Assembly: GCA_044221135.1 (NCBI GenBank)
Contig: JBGAPT010000012.1
Span: forward strand, 1 to 46,495
Reading direction: 5' to 3'
From: UBA4722 sp044221135
Lineage (GTDB): Bacteria; Pseudomonadota; Gammaproteobacteria; DSM-16500
DNA: 46,495 nt
Shown here: in pieces, positions 24,624 to 35,016 of the stretch
Numbering within the stretch: the first letter of the stretch is position 1
Layout: each line of letters opens with the position of its first letter
Made by a program: the position numbers and the translations under genes
The notes under the pieces: model-generated
Databases searched by the model: none
What the model was told of the DNA's origin: nothing
What the model saw: only the letters and a program-made list of their open reading frames with translations

Positions 24624-27600
24624 TTACTGACCCGCACAAATTATAATTTGACTACCCACATAAACACATTTTCGGTTTTCAATCACTAATTCAAGACCTG
24701 TATAATCCGTTAATCCTTGATTAAAATCAACGTTGCTCGTGGATGAGGAATACAGATAATAAGACATAATCTGTGGAATTCCACTAGGAATACTGGGAGT
24801 AGGTGGAGTTGGCCTTGAAAACATATCAATACCATCAAAAAAATGCGTGCCTGCTGAAATGGTATTCAATAAAATAATATCATTAATAGCTGCCTGACCT
24901 GATAATCCATTCACAAATCCAGTGAGATTAGCTGCTGAAGTATTGAGTGCCAAAGAAGCAACGTTGACTGCGCCCGTTACATCATTTGCATTGACTACTG
25001 CACTGCCTGTTGTATTCAATCCTGTTGAACCAAATCCTGTTAAATTGCCTGCTAATTGATTGTAGCTTGCAACATTCAACTGAAGTGTATTAATAATATT
25101 ATTTACACTGCCAATCGTTAAGCTACCTAACCGATTAATTGCACCAACATTATCAACAAAAGTTAAATCTCCGGTTCCTGCATTGATAGTCAAATCAAAT
25201 GCACCATCTAAACTATTATTAAACGTAACGCCATTGCCTGTAATCACAACGGGCGCGCCGAGTATAATACCTGCCGTGGGCGCTGTGAATGTAACACTCC
25301 CGGCTGAAGTGACATTTGCATTCAGATTTGTTGCACCTGCTTGACCTACGGTATTTGAGCTAAATGCCAAGTTTCCAACTGTTGTAGTCACAGACGCATC
25401 AATAGTGATAAGACCTTGAGTCACTGCTGATAACGATTTAAAAATCGATGCCGTCGTTTGAAAAATAATACTTCCAGTCGCTCCTGTGATTGCATTCAAT
25501 AGGACAGTACCTGCAATATTAGCCATATCAGCCACTTGAACACCCTCAATAACAAGAGGTGAATTATTCGCATTAACCAGTATTAAATCATTCGCTGTGA
25601 TACGCTGCAACTTTGATCCTGTTAAAGTCATTGTACCGGCTGCATTACCTACACCGAATGTGCCCGCATTAGCAGCAATCGTGATATCACCTAATCCGCT
25701 ATTTAATGCACCCGTTGTATTTAAATTCAAATCTGACGCGGTAATTGACATTGCTGAATGACTGGTAGACAATGTTAATCCATCCGCCACTGATACAGCA
25801 TTATCAGATGCAATTGTTAATCCATTTGTAAAAGTGGAGGATGTCGTTTGAAAAGACACAGCTCCTAGCGTACCATTGGTTGCAGTTAATGAAATTGCAC
25901 CAGTCACATTTGCAGTATTAGCCGCTGTCACACCATTTACAAAAATACTGCCATTTAATGCAGCCACAATAGATAAGGTAGCACCTGCTATTCTTTGTAA
26001 CTCTGTGCCACTGATTGTCATACCTCCTACTGCATTACCCAGCCCAATATCACTCGTTGCAACGTTATTGGTAATCGTTGTTGAAGTACCGCTATTCAAT
26101 GCACCCGTTGTATTTAAATTTAAATCATTTGCTGTAATGGCAATCGTTGTACCGCTTGATGCTGTTGCACCATCTGATACAGACAAGGTACCGCCAGTCA
26201 CAGTGAATGCTAACCCGCCGACAGTGGTAGCTAAACCAGCACCCACCGTTGTACCTGCATCAGAAGAAGTCGTTAATGTTCTAAAGCTTGATGGATTATT
26301 AATAAAAGATAAAGTACCCAGTGTGCCTGTGGTTGCTGTTAAAGTCGTTGTACCTGAAATAGAGGCGCTATTCACCGCAGTAATACCATCCACAGTGATG
26401 GCACCGTTATTTGAATTTGTCACTGTTAAACCTGTCGCAGTCATGCGTTGTAATTCAGATCCGCTAATCGTCATCGTGCCTGCTGTATTGCCTAAACCAA
26501 TGCTGCCTGCTGCAATATTTTGTGCGACACTCATCGTTGTTGTACTTGTCAATGCGCCCGTTGTATTTAAATTTAAATCATTTGCAGTGACAGCAAGTGT
26601 TGTATTACTGAATGCAGTTGCACCATTTGATACAGACAATGTACCAGTGTTTACAGTCAATGATAATGCACCTACCGTAGTTGCTAAACCCACACCCACC
26701 GTTGTACCCGCATCAGAATTAGCCGTTAAAGTTCTAAAGCTTGATGCATTATTAATAAAAGACAATTCACCCAGTGTACCCGTCGTTGCAGATAAAGTAA
26801 TAGCACCGGAAATAGATGCAGTATTTGCGGCCGTAATACCATCCACAAAGATGGCACCATCAGCTACATTTGTCACTGTTAAACCTGTTGCAGTCATCCG
26901 TTGTAACTCAGATCCGCTAATAGTCATCGTGACTGCTGTATTGCCTAAACCAATACTGCCTCCTGCCGCATTTTCTGCTACAGTCATGGTGGTTGTACTA
27001 CTTAACGCACCAGTGGTATTTAAATTTAAATCATTTGCAGTCACTGCAAGTGTTGTATTGCTGTGCGCAGTTATACCATTTGATACAGACAGTGCACCAC
27101 CCGTCACAGTGAGTGATAACGCACCCACTGTTGTGGCTAAATTAGCACTCACCGTCGTATCTGCATCAGAAGTAGTTGTTAATGTTCTAAAGTCTGATGC
27201 ATTATTGATAAAAGACAATGTGCCCGTTGTGCCTGTAGTCGCTGTTAAAGTAATAGTACCTGAAACAGATGCAGTATTTGCAGCAGTAATTCCATCTACA
27301 AAAATTGCACCGTCGCTTGAATTTGTAAGTGTTAAACCCGTCGCGGTGATATGCTGTAATTCTGCTCCGCTAATAGTCATCGCGCCTGCCGTGTTACCCA
27401 AACCAATACTGCCGCCCGCTAATCGCTGAGTAATTGAAGTAGTTGTGCCGCTTGCAATCGCACCCGTGGAATTTAAATTTAAATCATCGGCTGTTATTGT
27501 AAATGTTGTACCAGAACCCACAGTCACACCATTCGGAACAGAAACAGTTCCTGTATTTGTAATACTGACAGTGGTACCGCCTCCACTTTGACTGATCCCT

Positions 27601-30600
27601 GTTAATGAAATGGGAATGGTATTAATAAGTGTAATACCAGCGCTACCAGTATTCGTTGCATTAAAATTGGAAATAGTATTATTTGCAAAATTAAGCGTTG
27701 TACCACCTACAGAGCTCGTGGTTAAAGTATTAGCTGAGATACGTGCAGAATCTGTAATCGCACCCCCTGCAATAACATTATAATTTCCACTGACCGCAGC
27801 AGTTGCACCACCCAACACAATAGCGCCCGAATCACGAATAGAAACATCGACACCACCATTCACAGTTAATGTACCAAAATTATTACTTGCGTTAGTCAAA
27901 ATCGTGTTAAAACTGCCTGATCCAAGTGTCGTTTGCCCCGTTATAGTTAATGCACCGCTTTGTATCATATTGCCACCCAGAGAAAAAGCCGTTAACGTGC
28001 CAGTTAATGTTAACGCCGGTAAATACATGCCTGCATTATTAAATGTTAATGATAAATTACGTAATCCAGACGGTAAGGTAGGAATGACGGCTGTTGCTGC
28101 ATTATTAGCAAGTGTAATATCACGTATAGATCCCAGACCACTCACTGTATAATTAATCGTTTGAATGATATTATTCAATAAATTTGGCATTAAGATATCA
28201 GAAAGCGCAGCGCTCACTTCAAATGTTGCAGGAGCTGATGTCATCGTCACTTTACCATTATACGTTTGTGAACCTGTTGTTCTCATGCTGCCGCCATTGA
28301 TTGCAAGCGTGCTGTCTACACTTGAAGTAATACTGGCTAGTGGAGTCGTTGCGCCCACCGTATTTTGAAGATTAATCGTTCCAGGCCCTGAGAATGTAAG
28401 AGCAGCTGCCAAACCATCAATCGTGCCATTCAATGTAAACGTATCCGTTCCAAGCAGTGTAGAAATAGTTCTTGCCGCAGCTGTGCCAGCCAGTGTGATA
28501 TTACCATTTATTGCTGCGATACCTGTACCGCTTATTGTGTCACCATTAGTGAGAGTAAAATCTTCTCCTGCTCCAATCGAAACATTATTAATTTGCAAAA
28601 TACCATTCACAACAGTATCACCCGTTGTCGCACCCAAACCAGATGCATTAGCCACCTCTAATGTACCCGCACTGATTGTGGTTGTTCCTTGATAAGTATT
28701 GGTTCCTGATAAAGATAATGTTCCCGCACCTCCTTTAGTAATCCCCGCAACACCATCACTGATAATCGCAGAAATTGTTAAATCATTCGTTGCTATACCA
28801 TCATTCACTGTGAGTGTTCGTGTTGTGCCTGCTAATGCTAAATTACCACTGATTGTCGCACCGACTGCGCCTGAGCCATTCGCATTCAGTGTCACTGTTC
28901 CACCCAGCGTTAACGTACCTGCACCTGTTATAACCGTTGCGCCTGTAGTCGCACCACTGTTCAATGTCAATGTCGTGATCGAATTATTAAATCCATTAAA
29001 ATTTAATGTAGCAGGTGCAAGCACAGTGAATGCCTGAGCGGTTGAAAATGCATTATTAATGCCTGATTTCAGAGTACCTGCCGTCGTTCGAATTCCACCA
29101 CTAATGACTACGCTACGATTTTCAAGCAAAGTACCCACACCATGTTTAGTCAGACTACCGGTTCCTGCTACGGGCACATTCGAACCCAGTGTTAAATCAC
29201 TCACTGCAAATATTTTTGCTTCTGCTGTACCAAATGCAATGCCGCCTGATGGAGCAGTCGTTGTTTGAATCACATTTGTGCCGCCAATAGACAAAATATT
29301 TCCGCTTAATGCTCCACTCCCTAGAGTAAGAGTATTAATACCCGCTGTATTATCAAAATTATAGGTAACGCCACCCGACAACAAAAGAGAGTTAATTGAA
29401 AAAGTATCATCCGCTGTACGATTTGCTGTTAATTTTAAATTAACATTCGCAGCTGGAGCAGCCGCATATTCAGAAGCTAATAATGGACGCAGACCATTTA
29501 CCGACCCCCCTGTTGGATTGTACGTAACGAAATCTGTTCCCGACCCGATATTACCAGCAGCAGCACCATCACCAATCGCTCCACTCAGAATACTCACCGT
29601 TGTAGTACCCGAAACACCTCCCCCTCCCGTTAAAGCGGGTGCTGCAGTAAAGACAATATTAGAGTTATTTGCGGTTTGCGATGCAATTGTATTCTGACCT
29701 AAATTAACGCCGCGAAATAAAACACCCGCACCGGCTGTACGGCTGAATGAAGCAAAAGTCAGCTGTGTATTAAACGCTGCATTAGGTGATACGGTGACGG
29801 TTGAATAACCTGAAGTCAGTGTTAATGTACCCACTGACTCCGTTGTATTCGCAGCACTATTTCCAATAATCTCAAATTCACCACCCGTTAAAGTCAACGC
29901 ATTCGCAATACGATCTGTATTATTTGTTCCACTGTTATCCAGTGTTAATTTAGAATTGCTTGCAACAGAAAATGTGGTACTTGTTGCAGTGCCACTACCA
30001 CTTAACGTCAATTGACCCGCATTCACTGATGTTGCACCGGAATAAGTATTCGCTGCAGTCAATGTTAATAACCCATTTCCTGTTTTTGTGAGTGTTCCTG
30101 TCGTTAGACCAATCACAGAATTAATTAAAGTATTTCCTGCGCCCGTAATCGTTAACGGACGTGCTGCACTGGTAATACCACCTGATAATGTCAACGTACC
30201 TGCATCAGACGCAATCGTTGCACCGGCCGCTGCAGTTAAAATAATTCCGCCACTCCATTCATTACTATTCGCTAAATTACGTAAGGCACCCGTTGAATTC
30301 ACACCTGTTCCAATTAAAACACTAATCGGTTCAGCAATGACAAGACCACTGCCATCGATTTGTAACGCCGCACCTGAAGCCACCGTCGTTGCCCCTGCTA
30401 CTGTGCCTAAACCATTATTATGCTGCACATTCACAATACCTGTAGTCACAGTGGTCGTACCTGTATACGTATTATTTTGTGACAGTGTCAACGTTCCTAC
30501 ACCTTGTTTTGTTAATCCACCCGATCCACCGATCGCAGCCGTCTGAGTCACATTACCGACTGCATTTAATATTAATGCAGATGCCGCTGTACCCGTTGTA

Positions 30601-32300
30601 ATCCCTGCGTTTATCGTAATATTATTCGCTGCTGTTAACGTTAATGTACTAGCGCTGGCCCAGCTAATGGGATCAACCACTGTAATATTTCCAAGCCCTG
30701 TTCCACCTGCATTCGTTGTCGTCACAATCACATTCGCTGAAGCCAGCGCAGCGGCTAATGTACCTGTTGTTAACAATGAATCTTGTATAGCCCCTGTCGA
30801 TTGAAACGGAGACGCTCCAATATCGGCTGTGTTATCGGAACCAGCCATACCTGCCAGGGTTGCACTTGCCTGATTTAATGCAATGTAAATATTAGTAGGA
30901 TCCAGTAACCAAGTGCCTACTGCACCGGCAGGCGCGCGTAAATCAATAGCGGAATGATTAACATCTAAATATTGTTTACCGGATGTTTCAACAAACCCAC
31001 CATCACCCCCATGGATGCCGCCGCGCGCAGATATAGTGCCATGAAATTGTGTATTCTTGTCCGACCAAACAATGACCTTACCACCGTTTCCTCTTGTTAT
31101 TGCATCAGCAACTATTGCAACATCAGCACCAATCACTGTATTTTTCGCATTTTGAAATGCTGGATTTTTTCCTTGATAATCACCACCAATCAAAATTTCA
31201 CCGCCTCCCCCATCACCGGATACATCAACCAATGCACCACGAATCACTTTAATTTGACTGCCAATGATATGTATCTTACCTCCTACCTCGCCTGATTGTT
31301 TCCCTGATGCAATGAGTTTGCCAGTGACTTTTACACGACCTTGTTTATCAGCCATCAGTATAATGATACCATTTTTCATGCCTACAGATCTTGCTTCAGC
31401 AACACCCGCCATATTAATGGCATTATCTAAAACTTTACTCGCAGTACGCGCTGTCATCACAATTTTCCCGCCATTTGCAACAACTGTTCCTAAATTTTTA
31501 ACACCGTCTTTTAATGCATGTCCATGCCGATCACGCGCAGGCGTTAACACTTCTTTATCCACTGTAAACCCAATTAAACTATTACCCGAAAAATTAACCG
31601 TAAATTCACTGCCTGCAGCCAAAATAACAGTGCCTAAATTAGCCTCAATATAACCATTATTCACAACACCAGACCCCACTAAAGCAACCAGCCCTGCTTC
31701 TGCTGTTTTAATAATGCCTTCATTGATAATGGCACCGCTCCAATAGGGTGATTGAACAAAATGATAATTACCTGCCATAAAATCTGCATTGCTAATATTA
31801 GCCGTCGTCGCAAAAATACCAGCCACATCCACACGAGCCGAAGGACCAAAATAAATACCCGCAGGATTCACTAACCAAACCTGACCATTTGAAGATAATC
31901 TGCCATAGATTTCTGATGCACCTTGATGAGGGCTAATACGATTGAGTGCAATAGAAGATGCGTTGGGTTGTTGAAAATTGACTTGCTCATTCGGTGCAAT
32001 ATTAAAAGATTGCCAATTAACAATGGCCTTATTTGATTCCTGGTTAATTTGCATTGTATTCGGTGCAGTAGATGAAATAACAGCACTACCCGCATCAACA
32101 GAGCCACCCTGCGGTAGAGCAAAGCTATCCGAAAATACGCCTGTGCAAATAGTAAAAATAACAGTAAACGCAAATAGACGGTTTCGTGTTAAAATCCAAT
32201 TTGCTTTCAGCAATCGCTGGTACGTGTTCACAGTGCACACGTCAGCAATAAATAATTGCTTATCCTCCTTCTGCAATAAGACGCATTTTTTGGTGAGCAC
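24624..32300 (-). CDS. Giant TpsA-type filamentous haemagglutinin exoprotein
   Basis: This huge (up to 2,558 residues) cell-surface or secreted beta-helix protein carries an extended signal region (hydrophobic RLFAFTVIFTICTGVF, ending DSFA). The TPS domain follows at about 60-300: GGSVDAGSAVISS, NWQSFNIAPNEQVNF, NRISPHQGASEIYG, VWLVNPAGIYFGPSA. Autotransporter-type beta-strand repeats come next (GVGTLTLSQNNTYTGTTTV), then a block of 151-residue repeats. It ends ...CVYVGSQIIICAGQ with no autotransporter barrel, so export must use a separate TpsB pore; none is in the window. The true start is uncertain: GTG at 32300, or a later GTG at 32231 giving MNTYQRLLKANW. AAGGAGGAT lies between them. Confidence 0.88.
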   Translation of the reverse strand: MLTKKCVLLQKEDKQLFIADVCTVNTYQRLLKANWILTRNRLFAFTVIFTICTGVFSDSFALPQGGSVDAGSAVISSTAPNTMQINQESNKAIVNWQSFNIAPNEQVNFQQPNASSIALNRISPHQGASEIYGRLSSNGQVWLVNPAGIYFGPSARVDVAGIFATTANISNADFMAGNYHFVQSPYWSGAIINEGIIKTAEAGLVALVGSGVVNNGYIEANLGTVILAAGSEFTVNFSGNSLIGFTVDKEVLTPARDRHGHALKDGVKNLGTVVANGGKIVMTARTASKVLDNAINMAGVAEARSVGMKNGIIILMADKQGRVKVTGKLIASGKQSGEVGGKIHIIGSQIKVIRGALVDVSGDGGGGEILIGGDYQGKNPAFQNAKNTVIGADVAIVADAITRGNGGKVIVWSDKNTQFHGTISARGGIHGGDGGFVETSGKQYLDVNHSAIDLRAPAGAVGTWLLDPTNIYIALNQASATLAGMAGSDNTADIGASPFQSTGAIQDSLLTTGTLAAALASANVIVTTTNAGGTGLGNITVVDPISWASASTLTLTAANNITINAGITTGTAASALILNAVGNVTQTAAIGGSGGLTKQGVGTLTLSQNNTYTGTTTVTTGIVNVQHNNGLGTVAGATTVASGAALQIDGSGLVIAEPISVLIGTGVNSTGALRNLANSNEWSGGIILTAAAGATIASDAGTLTLSGGITSAARPLTITGAGNTLINSVIGLTTGTLTKTGNGLLTLTAANTYSGATSVNAGQLTLSGSGTATSTTFSVASNSKLTLDNSGTNNTDRIANALTLTGGEFEIIGNSAANTTESVGTLTLTSGYSTVTVSPNAAFNTQLTFASFSRTAGAGVLFRGVNLGQNTIASQTANNSNIVFTAAPALTGGGGVSGTTTVSILSGAIGDGAAAGNIGSGTDFVTYNPTGGSVNGLRPLLASEYAAAPAANVNLKLTANRTADDTFSINSLLLSGGVTYNFDNTAGINTLTLGSGALSGNILSIGGTNVIQTTTAPSGGIAFGTAEAKIFAVSDLTLGSNVPVAGTGSLTKHGVGTLLENRSVVISGGIRTTAGTLKSGINNAFSTAQAFTVLAPATLNFNGFNNSITTLTLNSGATTGATVITGAGTLTLGGTVTLNANGSGAVGATISGNLALAGTTRTLTVNDGIATNDLTISAIISDGVAGITKGGAGTLSLSGTNTYQGTTTISAGTLEVANASGLGATTGDTVVNGILQINNVSIGAGEDFTLTNGDTISGTGIAAINGNITLAGTAAARTISTLLGTDTFTLNGTIDGLAAALTFSGPGTINLQNTVGATTPLASITSSVDSTLAINGGSMRTTGSQTYNGKVTMTSAPATFEVSAALSDILMPNLLNNIIQTINYTVSGLGSIRDITLANNAATAVIPTLPSGLRNLSLTFNNAGMYLPALTLTGTLTAFSLGGNMIQSGALTITGQTTLGSGSFNTILTNASNNFGTLTVNGGVDVSIRDSGAIVLGGATAAVSGNYNVIAGGAITDSARISANTLTTSSVGGTTLNFANNTISNFNATNTGSAGITLINTIPISLTGISQSGGGTTVSITNTGTVSVPNGVTVGSGTTFTITADDLNLNSTGAIASGTTTSITQRLAGGSIGLGNTAGAMTISGAELQHITATGLTLTNSSDGAIFVDGITAANTASVSGTITLTATTGTTGTLSFINNASDFRTLTTTSDADTTVSANLATTVGALSLTVTGGALSVSNGITAHSNTTLAVTANDLNLNTTGALSSTTTMTVAENAAGGSIGLGNTAVTMTISGSELQRMTATGLTVTNVADGAIFVDGITAANTASISGAITLSATTGTLGELSFINNASSFRTLTANSDAGTTVGVGLATTVGALSLTVNTGTLSVSNGATAFSNTTLAVTANDLNLNTTGALTSTTTMSVAQNIAAGSIGLGNTAGTMTISGSELQRMTATGLTVTNSNNGAITVDGITAVNSASISGTTTLTATTGTLGTLSFINNPSSFRTLTTSSDAGTTVGAGLATTVGGLAFTVTGGTLSVSDGATASSGTTIAITANDLNLNTTGALNSGTSTTITNNVATSDIGLGNAVGGMTISGTELQRIAGATLSIVAALNGSIFVNGVTAANTANVTGAISLTATNGTLGAVSFQTTSSTFTNGLTIASDNAVSVADGLTLSTSHSAMSITASDLNLNTTGALNSGLGDITIAANAGTFGVGNAAGTMTLTGSKLQRITANDLILVNANNSPLVIEGVQVADMANIAGTVLLNAITGATGSIIFQTTASIFKSLSAVTQGLITIDASVTTTVGNLAFSSNTVGQAGATNLNANVTSAGSVTFTAPTAGIILGAPVVITGNGVTFNNSLDGAFDLTINAGTGDLTFVDNVGAINRLGSLTIGSVNNIINTLQLNVASYNQLAGNLTGFGSTGLNTTGSAVVNANDVTGAVNVASLALNTSAANLTGFVNGLSGQAAINDIILLNTISAGTHFFDGIDMFSRPTPPTPSIPSGIPQIMSYYLYSSSTSNVDFNQGLTDYTGLELVIENRKCVYVGSQIIICAGQ
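25708..27520 (-). repeat. 151-codon tandem repeats in the TpsA gene
   Basis: A landmark (GCACCCGTTGTATTTAAATT and variants, encoding part of DLNLNTTGAL) recurs at 25708, 26101, 26554, 27007 and 27460. Spacings are 393, 453, 453 and 453 bases. All are multiples of three, so copy number can change without a frameshift. Long antisense open frames in this region are by-products of the repeat. Confidence 0.85.
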
Positions 32301-32611
32301 AATAAATCATTCAAAATAACGTTTTTGAATATATATTGATCAATTATATAAATACCGCTACATATCAATAACATAAATTACCTCTACACGAGAAAATCTC
32401 TCTATATAAGTATAGACGATATTATAAAAATAAATTTACAGTATAAACATATAGTTAAAATTCTTCTTGATAAAGAAGAAGAAATTAAAGATATTGGAAT
32501 GGAATAATAATGATCAATAAAAGAGATACTATACAAAAAATCCGTTGCGCTCACTCAGAAATCAAGTATAATATGTTCAAATTAATAACAACCCACATTG
32601 AGGAAATGAAG
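32301..32611. other. AT-rich divergent promoter region
   Basis: This separates the giant exoprotein from a small secreted-protein gene on the other strand. It is rich in TATA-like motifs (e.g. around 32325-32360 and 32405-32460), so promoters for both directions are likely. I cannot single out a box with confidence. No open frame of its own. Confidence 0.5.
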
Positions 32612-32818
32612 ATGATTAGACTCACTTTGCTTGTAGGAATGGCGTGTTTGAGTGTCAATGCATTTGCCGTCACGTTAGGTGATTTAAATTCAGCACTCAA
32701 TAGAACTAATCAGCAAACCGCAGAAGTGTCTCCAAAGATGCTTTATGGCGGACAAGATATCATTAGCCCAACCGTTGTCGATCAAACAACAAAAAGCGTA
32801 TCAACAAAAATAAGTTAA
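32612..32818 (+). CDS. Small secreted protein, unknown
   Basis: A 68-residue protein with a signal peptide (MIRLTLLVGMACLSVNAFA) and a short polar mature part (VTLGDLNSALNRTNQQTAEVS...). I start it at ATG 32612, with GAGG eight bases upstream; an open frame continues back to 32510 but encodes no signal-like start. A palindromic repeat element begins 18 bases after the stop. It is divergent from the exoprotein gene, which may or may not be functionally linked. No family recognised. Confidence 0.65.
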   Translation: MIRLTLLVGMACLSVNAFAVTLGDLNSALNRTNQQTAEVSPKMLYGGQDIISPTVVDQTTKSVSTKIS

Positions 32819-32836
32819 TGAGTACGCAGTAATCTC

Positions 32837-33005
32837 CTACACCTATGTCATCCCCGCGAAGGCGGGGACCCATCTTGAAAGTACCACCAAAAAATAATTA
32901 GTATAATTGAAATTGAATTATCACGAAATAAGGTAGTTAAGGAGGCAAGTCAAGATGGGTCCCCGCCTTCGCGGGGATGACATGGGTGTAGGGGGATGAC
33001 ATAGG
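32837..33005. mobile_element. Palindromic REP-like/MITE element, copy 3
   Basis: Inverted arms of 42 bases (32837-32878 and 32950-32991) differ at a single position and contain TGTCATCCCCGCGAAGGC. The core shares GAAATTGAATTATC and GGCAAGTCAAGATGGG with copy 2. One extra arm unit (GGGGGATGACATAGGTAC) follows at 32991-33008. The element separates the small secreted-protein gene from the end of ppiD and may act as a terminator for both. Confidence 0.85.
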
Positions 33006-33043
33006 TACAGCAAACAAGTGGCTAGATCGATTATCATTTACGC

Positions 33044-34633
33044 TTACGCTACAACAATCTTTGCCCGCTTCATCAAACTATCTTTATACAACTCATATTC
33101 CAGCAATCCTTGCGTATTTTGTATCTGCTCAGCAAAAACGCGATACTCATCTTTGTTAGTTAATACGCCTTCTTTAACAGCTCTCACACCAATAAGGGCA
33201 TACCCAACGGGTGTTTTTGCAATGGTATAAGAAATTTTCTGGTCACTCTTGGGTATAGAAAACGCTGCGTCTAAAATAGCAGAGTCAATTTTGGTTGCGT
33301 GACGCCCAATGAAGCCAACTGAGTGCCAGGTTAAGTGGTATTGCCGCATAATTTGTTCCGGGTTTGCCGCCATTTCCAATTTTTTCTGAATATCAGTAGC
33401 AAGCTGTTGTAATTGCATATTCACTGCTGCGGTCTTCAACTTAGCTGCAATTTGCTGTCTCACTACATCGAATGCCAATAAAGCAGAAGGGATATGCGAT
33501 TTGACACGAATAACAATAACTGAATCAGGACTCATTTGAATAACATCACTATTGTTTTGCAAATTTAATACATCATTACTAAAAGCAGCTTCACGAATTT
33601 TGTTACTCGCAGAAATATTTTTTCCTGCTTTATCTTTTGCGAACGGCTCACTGGTCTTGATAGATAAACCTAACTCTACCGCTGCAGGCTTTAATGAATC
33701 AGGATGTTCATAGGTTAAATTAGCCAATTTTTCTCTGGCATTAGCAAACAGCTCTTCTGCCTTTTGATGAGTCAATGCAGCAGCTACTTTCTCTTTTACT
33801 TTCTCAAAAGGCTGTATCTCGGCTTTTTTCTGTTTATCTTTTGCAGGTAGTGCAAATGAACTCGTGTTTTCATCATAATAATTTTTTAACTCTTGCATGG
33901 TTAGGTGTATCTTTTTTTCAAGATCCGCAATGCTCAGCTCAAGATACTCCACACTCACTTGTTCTAACGTTTGGTACTCTGCTGCATGCTGTTTATAATA
34001 AGCTTGTATTTGATCTTGTGAAATAGTCATCGGCTGTAAGTGTTGCGACGATAATGTAGCATATTGAATATCACGCTCTTGATTCACAAGCGCTACCGTT
34101 TCCTCCACTTCATTAGGTAGAGAAAAAGAGGTGAAAATAGTTCCTAAACGCGGTTGATCAACCAATAAAGTCGTCTTAATGAGTTCTAGGAAATCCATCG
34201 TTGAATAGAGTGTCATAGACATGACTTGCTGAAAGCGAGCCAGTGAAAATTGACCTTTTACTTGAAACTGAGGCATCGATTCTAGAAAATTATCAATTTG
34301 CTGAGAAGAAATACGGTAGTCTTGCTGCAGTGATGCTTGTTTTAAAACTTGAATAGCGATTAACTCTTGCAAGGCACGCTCTTTTAAATTTTTTTCAGCA
34401 CTTAAGGGTAATTCTACATTGGATTGCATTTGTACTTGTCGATGTAAACGCTCATAAGCAGCAGTAAATTGTGCTTTTGAAATTTCAACACCGTTCACTT
34501 CGGCAACATAAGAAGTAGCAGAACCGCCCACTAGGTAACTGTGTATACCCCATAGAGCAAAAGATAAAATAAGCAACGAAACAATGACAGTAGCTATCCA
34601 ACCATGAGTACGATCACGAATGCTCATTAGCAT
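33044..34633 (-). CDS. ppiD: PpiD-like periplasmic chaperone lacking the parvulin domain
   Basis: PpiD sits at the SecYEG exit and helps fold secreted proteins. The 529-residue protein has the N-terminal membrane anchor (residues about 13-34), the SurA/PpiD chaperone domain (VAEVNGVEISKAQFTAAYERL, LIAIQVLKQASLQQDYRIS) and the C-terminal chaperone lobes (EKVKEKVAAALTHQKAEELF...). The parvulin isomerase domain expected between YYDENTSSFALPA and KAEIQPFEKV is absent. The roughly 94-residue shortfall against the usual 620-odd residues equals that one domain. It follows lon, hupB and two tRNA genes, the conserved order. The start could be ATG 34633 or two codons in. Confidence 0.9.
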   Translation of the reverse strand: MLMSIRDRTHGWIATVIVSLLILSFALWGIHSYLVGGSATSYVAEVNGVEISKAQFTAAYERLHRQVQMQSNVELPLSAEKNLKERALQELIAIQVLKQASLQQDYRISSQQIDNFLESMPQFQVKGQFSLARFQQVMSMTLYSTMDFLELIKTTLLVDQPRLGTIFTSFSLPNEVEETVALVNQERDIQYATLSSQHLQPMTISQDQIQAYYKQHAAEYQTLEQVSVEYLELSIADLEKKIHLTMQELKNYYDENTSSFALPAKDKQKKAEIQPFEKVKEKVAAALTHQKAEELFANAREKLANLTYEHPDSLKPAAVELGLSIKTSEPFAKDKAGKNISASNKIREAAFSNDVLNLQNNSDVIQMSPDSVIVIRVKSHIPSALLAFDVVRQQIAAKLKTAAVNMQLQQLATDIQKKLEMAANPEQIMRQYHLTWHSVGFIGRHATKIDSAILDAAFSIPKSDQKISYTIAKTPVGYALIGVRAVKEGVLTNKDEYRVFAEQIQNTQGLLEYELYKDSLMKRAKIVVA

Positions 34634-34664
34634 AAAAATTTCTGAACCCTAAAATAGAATAATA

Positions 34665-34741
34665 TGGCGGAGTGGACGGGGCTCGAACCCGCGACCCCCG
34701 GCGTGACAGGCCGGTATTCTAACCAACTGAACTACCACTCC
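34665..34741 (-). tRNA. tRNA-Asp (GTC)
   Basis: A complete cloverleaf of 77 bases. It begins GGAGTGGTAGTTCAG, has anticodon loop CTGTCAC (anticodon GTC), T loop GGTTCGAGC and encoded CCA. It lies 72 bases downstream of tRNA-Val on the same strand. Confidence 0.97.
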
Positions 34742-34813
34742 ACGAAACACTGCTAGCAATCCTTATTAAGTACGTAAACCGCTTCCCTATGAGAACATCC
34801 GCACTTTTATAAA

Positions 34814-34889
34814 TGGTGGGTGCTGAGGGGTTCGAACCCCCGACCCTCGCCTTGTAAGGGCGACGCTCTCCCAGCTGAGCTAAGCACCC
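34814..34889 (-). tRNA. tRNA-Val (TAC)
   Basis: A complete cloverleaf of 76 bases. It begins GGGTGCTTAGCTCAG, has anticodon TAC in loop CTTACAA, T loop GGTTCGAAC and encoded CCA. It lies between hupB and tRNA-Asp, a conserved gammaproteobacterial order. Confidence 0.97.
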
Positions 34890-35016
34890 GAAAATCAAAA
34901 TCCCATCTTCCCTGCCCATATGATAGGCGGGGAACGAGTTTTTATATCTTTTTAGTATCTGTGAGCTACGACCTCTCCTTGTCAGGGGGGAGAGAATACT
35001 CTTAACAGGATAAAAC

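Noticed and set aside
25876..27429. Long plus-strand open frame (517 codons) with Val/Pro/Ala-rich translation
   Set aside because: It lies wholly opposite the exoprotein repeats, repeats with the same 453-bp period, and has no ribosome site. It is an antisense by-product of repeat codon usage.
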